From JABWBD01 sp040768665 (GTDB taxonomy: Bacteria; Planctomycetota; Planctomycetia; Pirellulales; Thermoguttaceae), in contig JAXGMN010000022.1 of the NCBI GenBank assembly GCA_040768665.1, positions 62,001-126,000 on the forward strand: a DNA stretch of 64,000 nt, in the 5' to 3' direction. The position numbers were made by a program, and so were the translations under genes. Every line of letters starts with the position of its first letter. The stretch's first letter is position 1. This document shows, piece after piece, positions 16,964 to 26,373 of the stretch. The notes beneath the pieces were generated by a model. The model did no database searches. It saw only the letters and a program-made list of their open reading frames with translations, and was not told the origin of the DNA.

Positions 16964-19801
16964 TCATCTTTCGGGAGGCGAGGCCGGGGTGCTTCCGTGA
17001 CTGCGCCTGGGAGTCCGGAAAACAACCACACGCCGCTCGGGAGCGGGGTGGCGCTCGGAAATCGCCCTGGCAACGCGGATCCGCAGGGCCCAGAGGTCCT
17101 GGGGCAGCAGGTCGCGGTAGTGCACCACGCCCGCATCCTCGCTGTCGGCGAATCCGGTGCCGCGGTATTCGGCGGCGAGTTTCAGTTCGCGGCGGACCGA
17201 CTCGCCAAGCATCCAGCGAGGCTCGCCCCGCAGCCGCGCAAGTAGCGTCAGGTATTCGACATCCTGCTGTCCGCGGCAATACGCCTTCAGACGGACCGAG
17301 GGAACGGGCCCGCGCTGCCCAGCCGGTTCGCCGGGATAGAAGAGCGAGAGCTGGTCGGCCTCGCTCCACGAAGCGTCGCGGCCGATCGTTTGCCAGGGAA
17401 CCACGCCGTCGCTTCCCAGCGTCCACGAATCGATGCACCAGCCGACCGGCTGCACGTTGCTCTCTTCGATGCCGTTGGTCGTGCCATAGTTGACGACGAT
17501 CTGCCCGAACGCCTCTTTGCGGTCGAGGACCATCCGCCGATACTGCCGAAAAGCGCCCCCGCCCACGACATTGTAATCGAGCACGCCGTCCAGCGAATCG
17601 CGTTGCCATTGAGGCCGGGAAATGTCGCAGCGGTACAAGAGCTTTGCCTTCGCGGCGGACGTGAGCGCCCGATCGACTCCCTCGTGAAACAGCTCGCCGA
17701 AATAGCGCAAGGCCCAGAAGTCCTGGAAATTGGCCGGCTCGTCCAGCAGCCAGGGAGACGACGCTCGCGACCACCCCCGCTCCTTGTACTGATTCTTGTT
17801 GTTCAGATAGAACTGGAAGATCGGCTCGTGCCATCCCCGGCGTTCGAAATGCTCGGCCATCTGGCGGCAGGCTTCCACAAAGGCGTCGCGATAGCTCATC
17901 GGAAACGCGCGGTCGGCCCAGTAGTTGCCGTTGTAGTTCCCTTCCATCGGCACGGGCCAGTTTTCGTGCAGCGGCAGATAGAAACACTCCACAGGTACGC
18001 CGCTGCGAGGCAGGTCCGCGAAAGCCGAACCGTCCAGGTAAGGACCGAATCGCTTGTCCCAATCCGACCAGTCGAACGCGCGGCCGTCCCACCGCGGTGC
18101 GCAACCTTCGGCCACCGTCCCGCGATGCGAATAGGCCAATCGGTTGAGCACCGTGCGGTGTCGGTGGGCAAGCCGGTAGTAGTCCCCTTCACCGGCGGGC
18201 AAACCGTAGCAGTTCATCTCGGGGAGAAAGCTGAGAAAGTCCGGCAGGGTGAAGTCCCAGACGTGCAACAGAACGTCCAGCGACAGACGGTCGCTGCCTT
18301 GCCGAATCTGCAAGCGTCCGCGATGCGGCCCGGGTGGCGTTTCGCGAGGAACATAGATTTCGCAATACAGGCTGCCTCGCTTGTGCCCTTGGGCGGCGTC
18401 TCGCCGTTCCGGCACCGTGAACGGCTGGACGAGCGGGACGAGCGGATCCGGCAAGGGACCCTGTTTGGACGGCACGCAGCAAAATCGCGAGAACTCAACC
18501 GGAAAGTCGGTTCCGGCCTCCTTGAAATCGAGAGAAACGTGCGCGTCCTGCAATTCGCCTTCGACGAGAATCTGCATCGCCACGAACTCGTTTCGCGCGG
18601 CCGCCAGCCGGATCCGTTTCTCGCCGGCCGACCAAAGATGATTTGCGCGGAGATACTTCGACGGCTGCGCCGGCAGCGTTGCACCGGTGACCGGATGCAC
18701 CTTGTCCAGCGGGTCGACGACTGCCACCCCCGCCCCGCCGATTCGCGGCAGCGGGGGTTCGCCGGAAAACCCTTTGGGCGTCTCCCCGAACTGCGCGTCG
18801 GCCGCGAGTGAGGAAACCTGAATGGCATGTTCCGAAGGCGGCCCGGAGTTGCCCACGGCGTCGACGGCACGGACGCGCACCCGGGCTTCGGCTCCGGCCG
18901 TTAACCCCATATCCCGCAAGTGCATGACCACCATTTCCGACTGCCTCGCGGCGGGCGGAATGAGATACCGCGGCACCGGCCGCTCATCCACTTCCACGAT
19001 GAATCCAAGGGTACCGGCGGGGCCGACGTCCTCCGGAGTCTTCCAGCGGAGCATCGCCTCGCCGGCAGGCAGATCGCTCGCATCGGCCGCAAGGCCCGAC
19101 GGCGCTTGCGGCGGCTGCGAATCGATTTGCCCCAACTCCACCGTCAGGTACGGGGCGTTCGCCTCGCCTGCCTCGCGGCTGTAAACGAATCGGTTCGGAA
19201 AGAGATGAAGCTCGAACTCTTCACCCTTGCGGGTCCACTGCGTCCCGGTGTCGTCGAACAGAAACACTCCGTAGCTGATCCCCGCCACGCGAGCCGCGAG
19301 CACCCTCGGATCGATCGGAACTTGCTGCCAGCCCTGCGACTCCGGCGGAGACGCGTCGGCCATCTGCCAGATGCTCCCGCCTTGGCCGAAGATCACGGCC
19401 GTCAGATCGCTGCCGGGGTGTGCCCACGGGACATCGGGATGGCGGCGGTGGTTGAACGTGGAACTCCCTTGCTGCGGCTCGTAGCGGGGCGAAGTACCTT
19501 CCACCCACTCGGCCGAAAAACTGCTTCCGGTAACGCGATGCAAGATCTCCTTCCCGCGCACGCGGAGGTGCAAGGTCGCTTGCTCGATCACGCGGCCTTT
19601 CAGCGGCGAGGGGTCGAAGTCGACCAGCGACATCTCCTGAATGGATTTCAGCTTGAGTTGACTGGCCCCACCCAGGTTGCAGTCGGCCTCGCGCGACACG
19701 GCCGAAAACCAGGTGTCACGGGAAATCGGCACGCGGAGGGTTTCGGCCTGGAGCAGACCGGCGGGGTGCAAGACGAGCAGTGTGAGCAGGAATTGTCGCA
19801 T
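16964..19801 (-). CDS. Secreted DUF4091 / GH123-like glycoside hydrolase
   Basis: A 945-residue exported protein. Residues 1-19 are a signal peptide. The N-terminal 190 residues resemble a DNRLRE/CBM96-type domain (RDTWFSAVSREADCNLGGAS, VIEQATLHLRVRGKE). A fibronectin-III-like module follows (QAPSGLAADASDLP, VRVRAVDAVGNSGPPSEHAI). From about residue 340 it has an N-terminal sandwich (IRLAAARNEFVAMQILVEGE) and then a barrel-like part with LPDFLSFLPEMNCYGLPAG and a C-terminal GPVPSVRLKAYCRGQQDVEY LTLL block typical of DUF4091/GH123 proteins. It probably degrades an amino-sugar or sulfated glycan outside the cytosol. The catalytic pair was not located with certainty. A palindromic repeat lies just upstream of its start. 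Confidence 0.6.
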   Translation of the reverse strand: MRQFLLTLLVLHPAGLLQAETLRVPISRDTWFSAVSREADCNLGGASQLKLKSIQEMSLVDFDPSPLKGRVIEQATLHLRVRGKEILHRVTGSSFSAEWVEGTSPRYEPQQGSSTFNHRRHPDVPWAHPGSDLTAVIFGQGGSIWQMADASPPESQGWQQVPIDPRVLAARVAGISYGVFLFDDTGTQWTRKGEEFELHLFPNRFVYSREAGEANAPYLTVELGQIDSQPPQAPSGLAADASDLPAGEAMLRWKTPEDVGPAGTLGFIVEVDERPVPRYLIPPAARQSEMVVMHLRDMGLTAGAEARVRVRAVDAVGNSGPPSEHAIQVSSLAADAQFGETPKGFSGEPPLPRIGGAGVAVVDPLDKVHPVTGATLPAQPSKYLRANHLWSAGEKRIRLAAARNEFVAMQILVEGELQDAHVSLDFKEAGTDFPVEFSRFCCVPSKQGPLPDPLVPLVQPFTVPERRDAAQGHKRGSLYCEIYVPRETPPGPHRGRLQIRQGSDRLSLDVLLHVWDFTLPDFLSFLPEMNCYGLPAGEGDYYRLAHRHRTVLNRLAYSHRGTVAEGCAPRWDGRAFDWSDWDKRFGPYLDGSAFADLPRSGVPVECFYLPLHENWPVPMEGNYNGNYWADRAFPMSYRDAFVEACRQMAEHFERRGWHEPIFQFYLNNKNQYKERGWSRASSPWLLDEPANFQDFWALRYFGELFHEGVDRALTSAAKAKLLYRCDISRPQWQRDSLDGVLDYNVVGGGAFRQYRRMVLDRKEAFGQIVVNYGTTNGIEESNVQPVGWCIDSWTLGSDGVVPWQTIGRDASWSEADQLSLFYPGEPAGQRGPVPSVRLKAYCRGQQDVEYLTLLARLRGEPRWMLGESVRRELKLAAEYRGTGFADSEDAGVVHYRDLLPQDLWALRIRVARAISERHPAPERRVVVFRTPRRSHGSTPASPPER

Positions 19802-19818
19802 GGCGTATCCTCGGGAAG

Positions 19819-19910
19819 CTGCTGAAAAAGGGAACTGGTTCCGCCGCGCGTGGCGACTTGCAGCACAATCCGATACAAGCTGTTGCGGCGCCTGCCCCCC
19901 TTTTCAGCAC
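19819..19910. repeat. Palindromic GGGGAC-type element
   Basis: The ends GCTGCTGAAAAAGGGAACTG and GGCGCCTGCCCCCCTTTTCA form an imperfect inverted repeat around about 50 bp. It lies between the divergent GH123-like and ABC-F genes. The core GGGAACTGG / GCCTGCCCC matches the other family members. Confidence 0.65.
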
Positions 19911-20002
19911 TAGGGGGAGTTACGGTCCTTCCAACATCCTACTGGGCGGCGCCGGGGAACGGTACAATGGGAGGATTGTCCTACCGCAGTTCGAGGTGAT
20001 GT

Positions 20003-21967
20003 GTGCCGCTGGTCTCTTTGCAGGACGTATCCATTCGCTTTCGCGGTCCCGCCGTGCTGGATGGCGTAAGTTTTCAGATGGATCCGGGCGAGCGCGTGGC
20101 GCTGTTGGGGCGTAACGGCGAAGGCAAGTCGACGCTGCTGCGGTTGATCCAGGGCGAGATCGAACCGGACGGAGGTGAGGTTGTCCGCGTGCAGGGCGCC
20201 AAGACGGCGCTGCTCACCCAGCAGGTCCCGCAGAGGCTCGCCGGAAACGTTTTTGACGCGGTCGCATCCGGTCTGGGCGAGCGTGGCCGGCTGCTGACGG
20301 ATTTTCACCACGCCAGCCACCAGGTCGCTGCAGGAGACCGCAGTTGGCAGCGCCGGTTGGACGACCTGCAACGGGCACTGGATGCCGCGGGGGCCTGGCA
20401 GGTCCATCAGGAAGTCGAACAAGCCCTCACACGAATGGGGCTCGACCCGGAGTCCGAGGTCGGCGTGCTCTCGGCAGGGATGAAGCGGAGAGTGCTTCTT
20501 GCCGCCGCGCTGGTCGCCCGGCCCGATGTCCTGCTGTTGGACGAGCCGACCAACCACCTGGATATCGATAGCATCCGCTGGCTCGAAGAGTTTTTGCTCA
20601 AGGAAGGCTGCACGCTGTTGTTTGTTACTCACGACCGCGTCTTCTTGAGGAGTCTTGCCACACGGATCGCCGAGCTCGACCGGGGACGGCTCACGAGTTG
20701 GAATTGCGACTACGAAACCTTCCTGGAGCGGAAAGAGGCCGCGCTGGAGGCGGAGACACGGCAGAACACCCTCTTCGACAAGCGGCTCGCCCAGGAGGAA
20801 GCCTGGATCCGCCAGGGCATTCGGGCCCGAAGAACGCGCAATGAAGGACGGGTCCGCGAGCTGAAACAAATGCGTTTGGAGCGAGCTGTCCGCCGCGAGC
20901 GGCAGGGGGTCGCTCGAATCCAGTTGCAGGAAGCCGAGAAATCGGGGAGGCTCGTCATCGAGGCCAAGGCGATTCATCACCACTTCGGCAGGCGGCAAGT
21001 CATTCGGGACTTCTCGACGCTCATCATGCGCGGAGATCGCGTGGGAATCATCGGCCCGAACGGGTCGGGCAAGACAACGCTCCTGCGGATCCTGCTGGGC
21101 GAACTGACGCCCAGCGAAGGCTCCATCCGCCACGGCACGCGCCTCGAGGTGGCCTATTTCGACCAGCTTCACGCGCAACTGGATGAAGAGGCTTCCGTGG
21201 TCGACAACGTCGGGCAGGGAAGCCAGTGGGTGGTCCTCGACGGCCAGAAGCGACACATCCTGGGCTACCTTCAGGATTTCCTCTTCACGCCCGAGCAGGC
21301 GCGGGGACCGGTGAAATATCTCTCCGGCGGAGAACGGAACCGGCTGCTCTTGGCCCGGCTCTTCGCCCGTCCGTCCAATCTTCTCGTCATGGACGAGCCG
21401 ACGAACGATCTGGATATCGAGACGCTGGAGCTGCTCGAAGACAAGCTCATGGAGTATTCCGGTACGTTGCTCTTGGTGAGCCACGACCGCGAGTTTCTGA
21501 ACAATGTCGTCACCGGCACGCTCGTCTTCGAGGGCGCAGCCGAGGTAAAAGAATATGCCGGCGGCTACGACGACTGGCTTCGTCAGCGGAAGCACGAGGG
21601 CGCGGACACGTCTGAGAATCTATCCCAAAACCTCGCCAGGAGAAGGGGACAGGCACATTTTGCTCCGAAGACTCCGCAAAACGCGCCAGTCCCCAACGGT
21701 TCTGAAGGCTCTGACGTCAAGACGTCCTCGGAGATGCCGAAGCGAACGGCGAAGCTCAAATACGCGGAACAAAAGGAGCTCGAGGCCCTGCCGGCGCGAA
21801 TCGAAGACCTCGAAACCCGTCTGGGGCAACTTCACGAGGAAATGGCTGCCCCGACGTTCTACCAGCAAGATCGCGAAGTGATCGTTCGCACCAACGAGCA
21901 GACCCGGATGCTCGAGCAGGAACTCGCCGCGGCGTACGCACGCTGGGAAGAACTGGAAGCGAGATAG
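20003..21967 (+). CDS. ABC-F family ATPase (Uup type) with a repeat-derived insert
   Basis: A 654-residue soluble protein with two ABC domains and no membrane segments, as in ABC-F translation or DNA-associated factors. Domain 1: Walker A LLGRNGEGKSTLL, signature VGVLSAGMKRRVLL, Walker B VLLLDEPTNHLDI. Domain 2: IIGPNGSGKTTLL, KYLSGGERNRLLLA, LLVMDEPTNDLDI. The charged linker between them is typical, and a C-terminal coiled coil (KYAEQKELEALPARIEDLET onward) places it near Uup. Domain 1's signature SAGMK departs from LSGG. Residues about 538-570 are encoded by a 99-bp palindromic repeat inserted in frame between ABC2 and the coiled coil. The start is GTG 20003 with GAGGTG upstream. Confidence 0.92.
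   Translation: MPLVSLQDVSIRFRGPAVLDGVSFQMDPGERVALLGRNGEGKSTLLRLIQGEIEPDGGEVVRVQGAKTALLTQQVPQRLAGNVFDAVASGLGERGRLLTDFHHASHQVAAGDRSWQRRLDDLQRALDAAGAWQVHQEVEQALTRMGLDPESEVGVLSAGMKRRVLLAAALVARPDVLLLDEPTNHLDIDSIRWLEEFLLKEGCTLLFVTHDRVFLRSLATRIAELDRGRLTSWNCDYETFLERKEAALEAETRQNTLFDKRLAQEEAWIRQGIRARRTRNEGRVRELKQMRLERAVRRERQGVARIQLQEAEKSGRLVIEAKAIHHHFGRRQVIRDFSTLIMRGDRVGIIGPNGSGKTTLLRILLGELTPSEGSIRHGTRLEVAYFDQLHAQLDEEASVVDNVGQGSQWVVLDGQKRHILGYLQDFLFTPEQARGPVKYLSGGERNRLLLARLFARPSNLLVMDEPTNDLDIETLELLEDKLMEYSGTLLLVSHDREFLNNVVTGTLVFEGAAEVKEYAGGYDDWLRQRKHEGADTSENLSQNLARRRGQAHFAPKTPQNAPVPNGSEGSDVKTSSEMPKRTAKLKYAEQKELEALPARIEDLETRLGQLHEEMAAPTFYQQDREVIVRTNEQTRMLEQELAAAYARWEELEAR
21615..21713. repeat. Palindromic element inserted in frame inside the ABC-F gene
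   Basis: The 99 bp closely match the intergenic copy at 28489-28589 (shared cores GGGGACAGGCACATTTTGCT, CCGAAGACTCCGCAAAA and the outer CTATCCCAAAACCTCGC). Ninety-nine bases are 33 codons, so the reading frame is kept and the insert reads LARRRGQAHFAPKTPQNAP in its middle. It lies between ABC domain 2 and the coiled coil, a tolerant linker. Confidence 0.9.
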
Positions 21968-22139
21968 CCTCCCCTCGCCTTTCTGTCGCGATCTCCCGGC
22001 AAAGGCTGGCAGATTCTGCTTGCCCGGGATGCGTCTTTCGCAAGAATAGACATGGATCTCCGACGATCCGACGGGGCTCCTGGGCCGGCGGGCAAGAACG
22101 ACCCAAGCACGAGCCGGGCTCGACGCGGGAGGTGATCGG

Positions 22140-24209
22140 ATGTCTGTCGCAGGTATTGTCAAACCGTCAAACGGCGCCGACGTGATGGCGCCGGACCACC
22201 CCGACGTGGCCCGAACGGTGCAGGCCGTTCTCAGCGAGGCGTTCCAGTTGGGTGCCTCTAAGGTGCTGGTTCTACCTGTCAAGGGGCAGATGAATGTGGT
22301 CTTTCAGGTGCGGGAGATGCCGCGCGTCCGAGACGACCTGGCCGCCGAACTCTTCTATCCCGTCATTGTGTCGCTCATGACGATGACGAACCTGTCCGGC
22401 AATATCAAGATCCAAACCGGAAAGAAAGAACGGCAGATCGGTGCGGCCTTTCGAACCACCCGGTATGGCGTTGCCGCCGTGCTGAGCATTCCGCAGGACA
22501 CATCGCGGGCCGAGGTTTTTCGGGCCAAGGCGGCACAAATCGGTTTCGAATTCATCGATCTTGAGAGTGTCGCGATTCCAAAAAGCATCCTCGGACTGCT
22601 GCCCGAGAAGATCGTTCGCGAACACGAGGTCGTGCCGGTGACGCTCGACGGCGATATCCTCGTCGTCGCGATGAGCGAACCTCAGAACGCTGAAGCGCTC
22701 GATCGCTTGCGGCTGGTGGTGAACCGTCCTTTGGCGGCGGCCATGGCGGCGCCGGACGCAATCCTGGCGGCGATTCATGAATACTACGGGCCGCCGAAGA
22801 TCGAGTCGTCCAACGTGATCCTTTTGGAGTTGGCCCAGCCGGTCTCCGACTCGCAGATACGCCTTGCCAACCTGCCGCAACTCGGCAGCATTGCGACGAG
22901 TCCCCTCAGCAAGCCGTTTATCGAGTATCTCCGCATGGTCTACCGCAACCCCATGCTGGAAATGTTCGATGAGATCAGACGGTCTGGGGCGCTATGTCGA
23001 AAAGAGGATGCCACCGGCGATCTGGAGCCGGTTCTTCCGCACTCCGAAGTGATTGATCAACTGCCGGCCACCTACCAGCGCCACCTGGAAGACAAGGTAT
23101 GGGCGCTCAGGGAGTCGGCCATTTCGCAGTTGGAAGGGTTGCTGGCCCGAAGTGCCGCCGCACGGCGCCTTGCGATGAGCTATGCGATGTATCTCGCGTG
23201 CGGAGAGCTTTCGGAGCGAAAGCTCGTGTCGGTCAATCCCGCCCCGGCCCGCGATGCGTGGATCAATTTCCTCTACGCCTGGATCATTCGGTCCTTTCCC
23301 TCCGTGCAGTCGCATGGTGCGCTGCTGAAGCTCCTGGGAGAGCAATCCGGCGAGGTGTCGGACAAGCTTGCCTCGTTGCTGCAGGATCCTGAAATGGTCG
23401 TCGAGCCGGGCCTCACCGATGATTGGCTGGCAAGGTTCGAACGGCAGACGATCACCTGCGAGCCCATCGACGGCGGCAGTCCCATCATTGCTCACCTGGT
23501 GGAGTTGCTGATCGCCGAGGCAGTGCACGCCCGCGCTTCGCGTCTGCTCGTGCTCCCGCACGAAGGCCGCGTGGAAGTGGCTTATCGCGTTCAATGCGCA
23601 AACTACGCCCGCGACAGCCTGCCCTTGCGATTCCTGTTTCCCATTCTCGCGCGGCTGCGGCTGCTGGCCGATGTGTCGGGCAGATATCGCACCCGCGTGG
23701 GCGGCAGCGAGCGGGCTTTTCAGGTCGGTTTTTTTCCGACGCCCGCCGGCCCCATGGCCTGGCTGGACGATATCCGGGACCAGGTTCAAGAGGATGCCTG
23801 CCGCAAAGAGGCCGTGCAGCTTGGCTGCGAATTCCTCGACCTCGAAGAGGTTCGTGTGCCGGATTCACTGCTGCGGCAGATCCCCCAGGCGATTGCCTGG
23901 CAGAAGAGGTTTCTCCCTCTTTCCCTTGATGGAAATGAACTGAAGATCGCTTTGAGCACCGCCCCCGATGCCCGGCGGCTTGCCCGTCTGCGTCTGCTGT
24001 TCCACCGGCGAATCGCCGTGGCATTGGCCACGGAGGACGATCTTCTGGCAGCCGTGTATCGGCACTACCACGCCAGCGAAGGCGAAGGTGCTCCCTCGCC
24101 CTTGGCGGCCGCATTGCTCGCCCAACAGCCCGCCCGATTCGGCGAGGTGCTCTGTGGCGAGACCGCGCCAACAGGCCGAAAAATGGACCAGTCCCCGGCA
24201 GCCCCGTGA
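22140..24209 (+). CDS. Protein with two MshEN/GspE-N-type units and no ATPase
   Basis: A 689-residue cytosolic protein. It has two similar halves joined by a helical middle. Each half has a domain resembling the N2 part of type II/IV secretion ATPases (ASKVLVLPVKGQMNVVFQVR; ASRLLVLPHEGRVEVAYRVQ) followed by an MshEN-like module (GFEFIDLESVAIPKSILGLL, about residues 134-215; GCEFLDLEEVRVPDSLLRQI, about 561-645). MshEN domains of this kind bind c-di-GMP in some ATPases. No Walker A or B motif is present, so it cannot itself be the motor. It could be a c-di-GMP-responsive adaptor for a pilus or secretion system; that is inference. The start ATG 22140 has GGGAGGTGATC upstream. Its last residues GRKMDQSPAAP and stop come from a palindromic repeat. 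Confidence 0.7.
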   Translation: MSVAGIVKPSNGADVMAPDHPDVARTVQAVLSEAFQLGASKVLVLPVKGQMNVVFQVREMPRVRDDLAAELFYPVIVSLMTMTNLSGNIKIQTGKKERQIGAAFRTTRYGVAAVLSIPQDTSRAEVFRAKAAQIGFEFIDLESVAIPKSILGLLPEKIVREHEVVPVTLDGDILVVAMSEPQNAEALDRLRLVVNRPLAAAMAAPDAILAAIHEYYGPPKIESSNVILLELAQPVSDSQIRLANLPQLGSIATSPLSKPFIEYLRMVYRNPMLEMFDEIRRSGALCRKEDATGDLEPVLPHSEVIDQLPATYQRHLEDKVWALRESAISQLEGLLARSAAARRLAMSYAMYLACGELSERKLVSVNPAPARDAWINFLYAWIIRSFPSVQSHGALLKLLGEQSGEVSDKLASLLQDPEMVVEPGLTDDWLARFERQTITCEPIDGGSPIIAHLVELLIAEAVHARASRLLVLPHEGRVEVAYRVQCANYARDSLPLRFLFPILARLRLLADVSGRYRTRVGGSERAFQVGFFPTPAGPMAWLDDIRDQVQEDACRKEAVQLGCEFLDLEEVRVPDSLLRQIPQAIAWQKRFLPLSLDGNELKIALSTAPDARRLARLRLLFHRRIAVALATEDDLLAAVYRHYHASEGEGAPSPLAAALLAQQPARFGEVLCGETAPTGRKMDQSPAAP

Positions 24210-24219
24210 ACGGTTACGG
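24174..24219. repeat. Half palindromic element at the end of the MshEN gene
   Basis: CCGAAAAATGGACCAGTCCC followed by CCCCGTGAACGGTTACGG matches one half of the complete element at 60959-61081 and the inner end of the element at 52373-52479. It supplies the last 11 codons and the TGA stop of the 22140 gene. Confidence 0.75.
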
Positions 24220-24280
24220 TTGTGCCACTCTGGCACGCAGAGTCTGGATCTCCCGCTCTTGCTTTTCGAGTCCCGTCCGC

Positions 24281-25048
24281 TTACCGGTCCTCTGCCTGCT
24301 TGAGGCGAGCTCGCAGGACCTCCAGTCCCTTGCGATCGAGGAGATATCTGGCAGCGGGCCCGCTGCCGCGGCGTGTGGCAGGTACATGGCCCTTGCGGCA
24401 CAGGGCGGTGACCCGAGAGCCATACGTGCCAAGCAGCTTGGCTGCCTCCCCCGTGGTCCAGGAAGGCTTTTCGGGCGCGAATATCTTCTCCCCATATTCC
24501 TCCCGCAGGATGCACATCACCTGCCGCACCCGTTCGTGGCTACAGCCCAGGGCATCGCCGATCTCTCGAAGCGTCGCGCGCTGCTTGATCATCTGGATGA
24601 GAGTTTGCACACGCTCATCGTCAAGATCGCGCCACGTGCTAGGGGTCAGTGCGGGGGAGCGGCGTTTGATTTTGCCTGCCTGGAGGAGCTTGGCGACTAC
24701 ACGGGAAACGTAAGAGGGGGAGAATCCCGTTTCTTCGACAATCTCCTCGTTGGAGCGACCTTGCTTGCGCAGCCGCATGATCTGCGCTTCGCGCGCGGCG
24801 TGCTGTCGAGCCGTCAGGTTGCCGGTTCCAGTGCGTCGGCGACGAATTTTGCCCGCCCGGAGGAGCTTGGTGACTACATGGGCAACGTAAGAACGGCGAA
24901 ACCCCGTTTTTTCGACAACCTCCTCGGTGGAGCAGCCTTGCTTGCGCAGCCGCAAGATCTGCGCTTCGCGCGCGGCGTGCTGTCGAGCCGTCAGGTGGGG
25001 CCCGTGTGGCTTGGTTCGGCGGCTGGCGGTCGCAGAGTTTCTTGCCAT
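24281..25048 (-). CDS. Four-HTH DNA-binding protein with internal duplication
   Basis: A 255-residue protein of unknown family. I start it at ATG 25048, with GGAGG 12 bp upstream. Residues 19-77 and 78-136 are near-identical 59-residue repeats: LTARQHAAREAQILRLRKQG with TEEVVEKTGFRRSYVAHVVT, and LTARQHAAREAQIMRLRKQG with NEEIVEETGFSPSYVSRVVA, each a helix-turn-helix. Next comes a sigma-region-4-like HTH (RATLREIGDALGCSHERVRQ) and finally a MerR/excisionase-like HTH (WTTGEAAKLLGTYGSRVTAL, then ARYLLDRKGLEVLRARL). Four putative DNA-binding units and no other domain suggest a specialised regulator or nucleoid protein. The duplication is visible in DNA as a 177-bp offset. It is convergent with the MshEN gene. 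Confidence 0.65.
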   Translation of the reverse strand: MARNSATASRRTKPHGPHLTARQHAAREAQILRLRKQGCSTEEVVEKTGFRRSYVAHVVTKLLRAGKIRRRRTGTGNLTARQHAAREAQIMRLRKQGRSNEEIVEETGFSPSYVSRVVAKLLQAGKIKRRSPALTPSTWRDLDDERVQTLIQMIKQRATLREIGDALGCSHERVRQVMCILREEYGEKIFAPEKPSWTTGEAAKLLGTYGSRVTALCRKGHVPATRRGSGPAARYLLDRKGLEVLRARLKQAEDR

Positions 25049-25332
25049 TTCCCTATCGTACCTCCGATTTTCGCCCTTCGCAACATGGCCCGGGAGCGGC
25101 TCTGAGAGGGAGGCGACCCATAGCATCGCCGGTCCCGAGGGAGAAGAGGCAGGGGGGGCTTGCGTCATAATTCGGGAGGGGATCCCGGGTGCCATGCTCA
25201 ATTGTCAATGGGGCGGGACGTGAGGGGTAGGACGGGTGCCATGGCCCGAATTAGCACGAGTTGTTGTTCCCGGCATGCCGCACCCCATTCATCCCATCCG
25301 CGGCGGCCTGGCTTGGCCTCGCCGTGAAGATT

Positions 25333-26371
25333 TCAGCGACCCGCCGTGTTTTTGCGGACGGACTGGATCGCGCTAACGGCGTTTCCCAAAAAAAGAGCCT
25401 CGATCTCCTTGGCTGCGAGGCCCATTCGCCTGACGGCACGGCGCATCGCCCGCAGTTGTTCATAGAGGGTGAACGTCATTCCGGGCTCGCAGTGTGTCAA
25501 GTCCAGCGACTGATTGGTCGGAGAGAGGTACGCCCAGGCGAAGCCGAAGCTAATGTACTTGCCCCGAAATGCGCCGACCGGTAGATTGTCGCTGCCGTAC
25601 ATCACGCGTTCGACGCCGACGCCCTCCAGAAGGGCTTGGATCGCGTCGGAGTCGCACACGCTCGAGGTATCGTACCAAACGTTGGGCAACGTACGGAGCA
25701 CCGCGACGGCCTTCTCGATCGGCCAATCGGAATAGCTCCTTGCGCAATGCGCAAGAATCCATTGGACTCGCGGATAGCGGTTGCTCAGCCGCATCAGATC
25801 GTCGAGATTCTGCGGGTCGGCGACCCCGCTGCGTCGCGATAGGTGCATCATCACGACCAGCCCATGCCGGTCGGCAACTGCGATCTGGTGCTCCGGCAGG
25901 AAGTCGGTGATGCGGCACTCGACCGGATCGCCAGTCGCCGAATAGAACCGGTAGGGTTTGAATCCCAAGAAACCACGAGCGATCTGGCTTTCCAGGTCAT
26001 CCTCGCTCATTGACGGATGAACGAGCATCAGGGCCGCCGAGATGGAGTCGTTCGCAGTTTGCTGTAGCACAAATCGATTCGACGACCGGAAATCGCACCA
26101 CCGGGAACGGATACGGAAAAGAGAGGCGATGCACCCTGCGGTCCGGCAGCAGGACCGCATCGCAGGCTTCCACCGCCGCCCAGTCCGACCTGGGAAACCG
26201 GGCTCCGACCTGCCGGCCCATCGGTGTACCGTCTTTTTCCGGGTCAGTGTTGTTCTTCCAAAGATAGAGGTGCGTGTGCACGTCGAAAATCGTCTGGGGG
26301 ACAAAAGGCTCGAGTTCCTCCTCCCAGATCCGGCGGTCGATGTCTGTCCACTCAAGCGACGGGCGATTCAT
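25333..26371 (-). pseudogene. Amidohydrolase (TIM-barrel), frameshifted
   Basis: Two overlapping minus-strand frames make one metal-dependent amidohydrolase of the PF04909 type. The N-terminal frame starts at ATG 26371 (MNRPSLEWTDIDRRIWEEEL) and has the metal motif TIFDVHTHLYLW. Near 26100 the reading must move to another frame, continuing NRFVLQQTANDSISAALMLV, then VVMMHLSRRSGV, WILAHCARSYSDWP and VMYGSDNLPVG. Metal-binding His and Asp positions are all present across the join. So the gene is either newly inactivated by a single indel or affected by a base-calling error. Its start lies 2 bp after the stop of the M19 dipeptidase, so it is the third gene of a minus-strand operon. Substrate unknown; family members include decarboxylases and lactonases. 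Confidence 0.75.
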
Positions 26372-26373
26372 GG

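Noticed and set aside
19910..21595. Minus-strand frame of 561 codons opposite the ABC-F gene
   Set aside because: The plus-strand ABC-F gene has two full sets of ATPase motifs; the antisense frame shows none.
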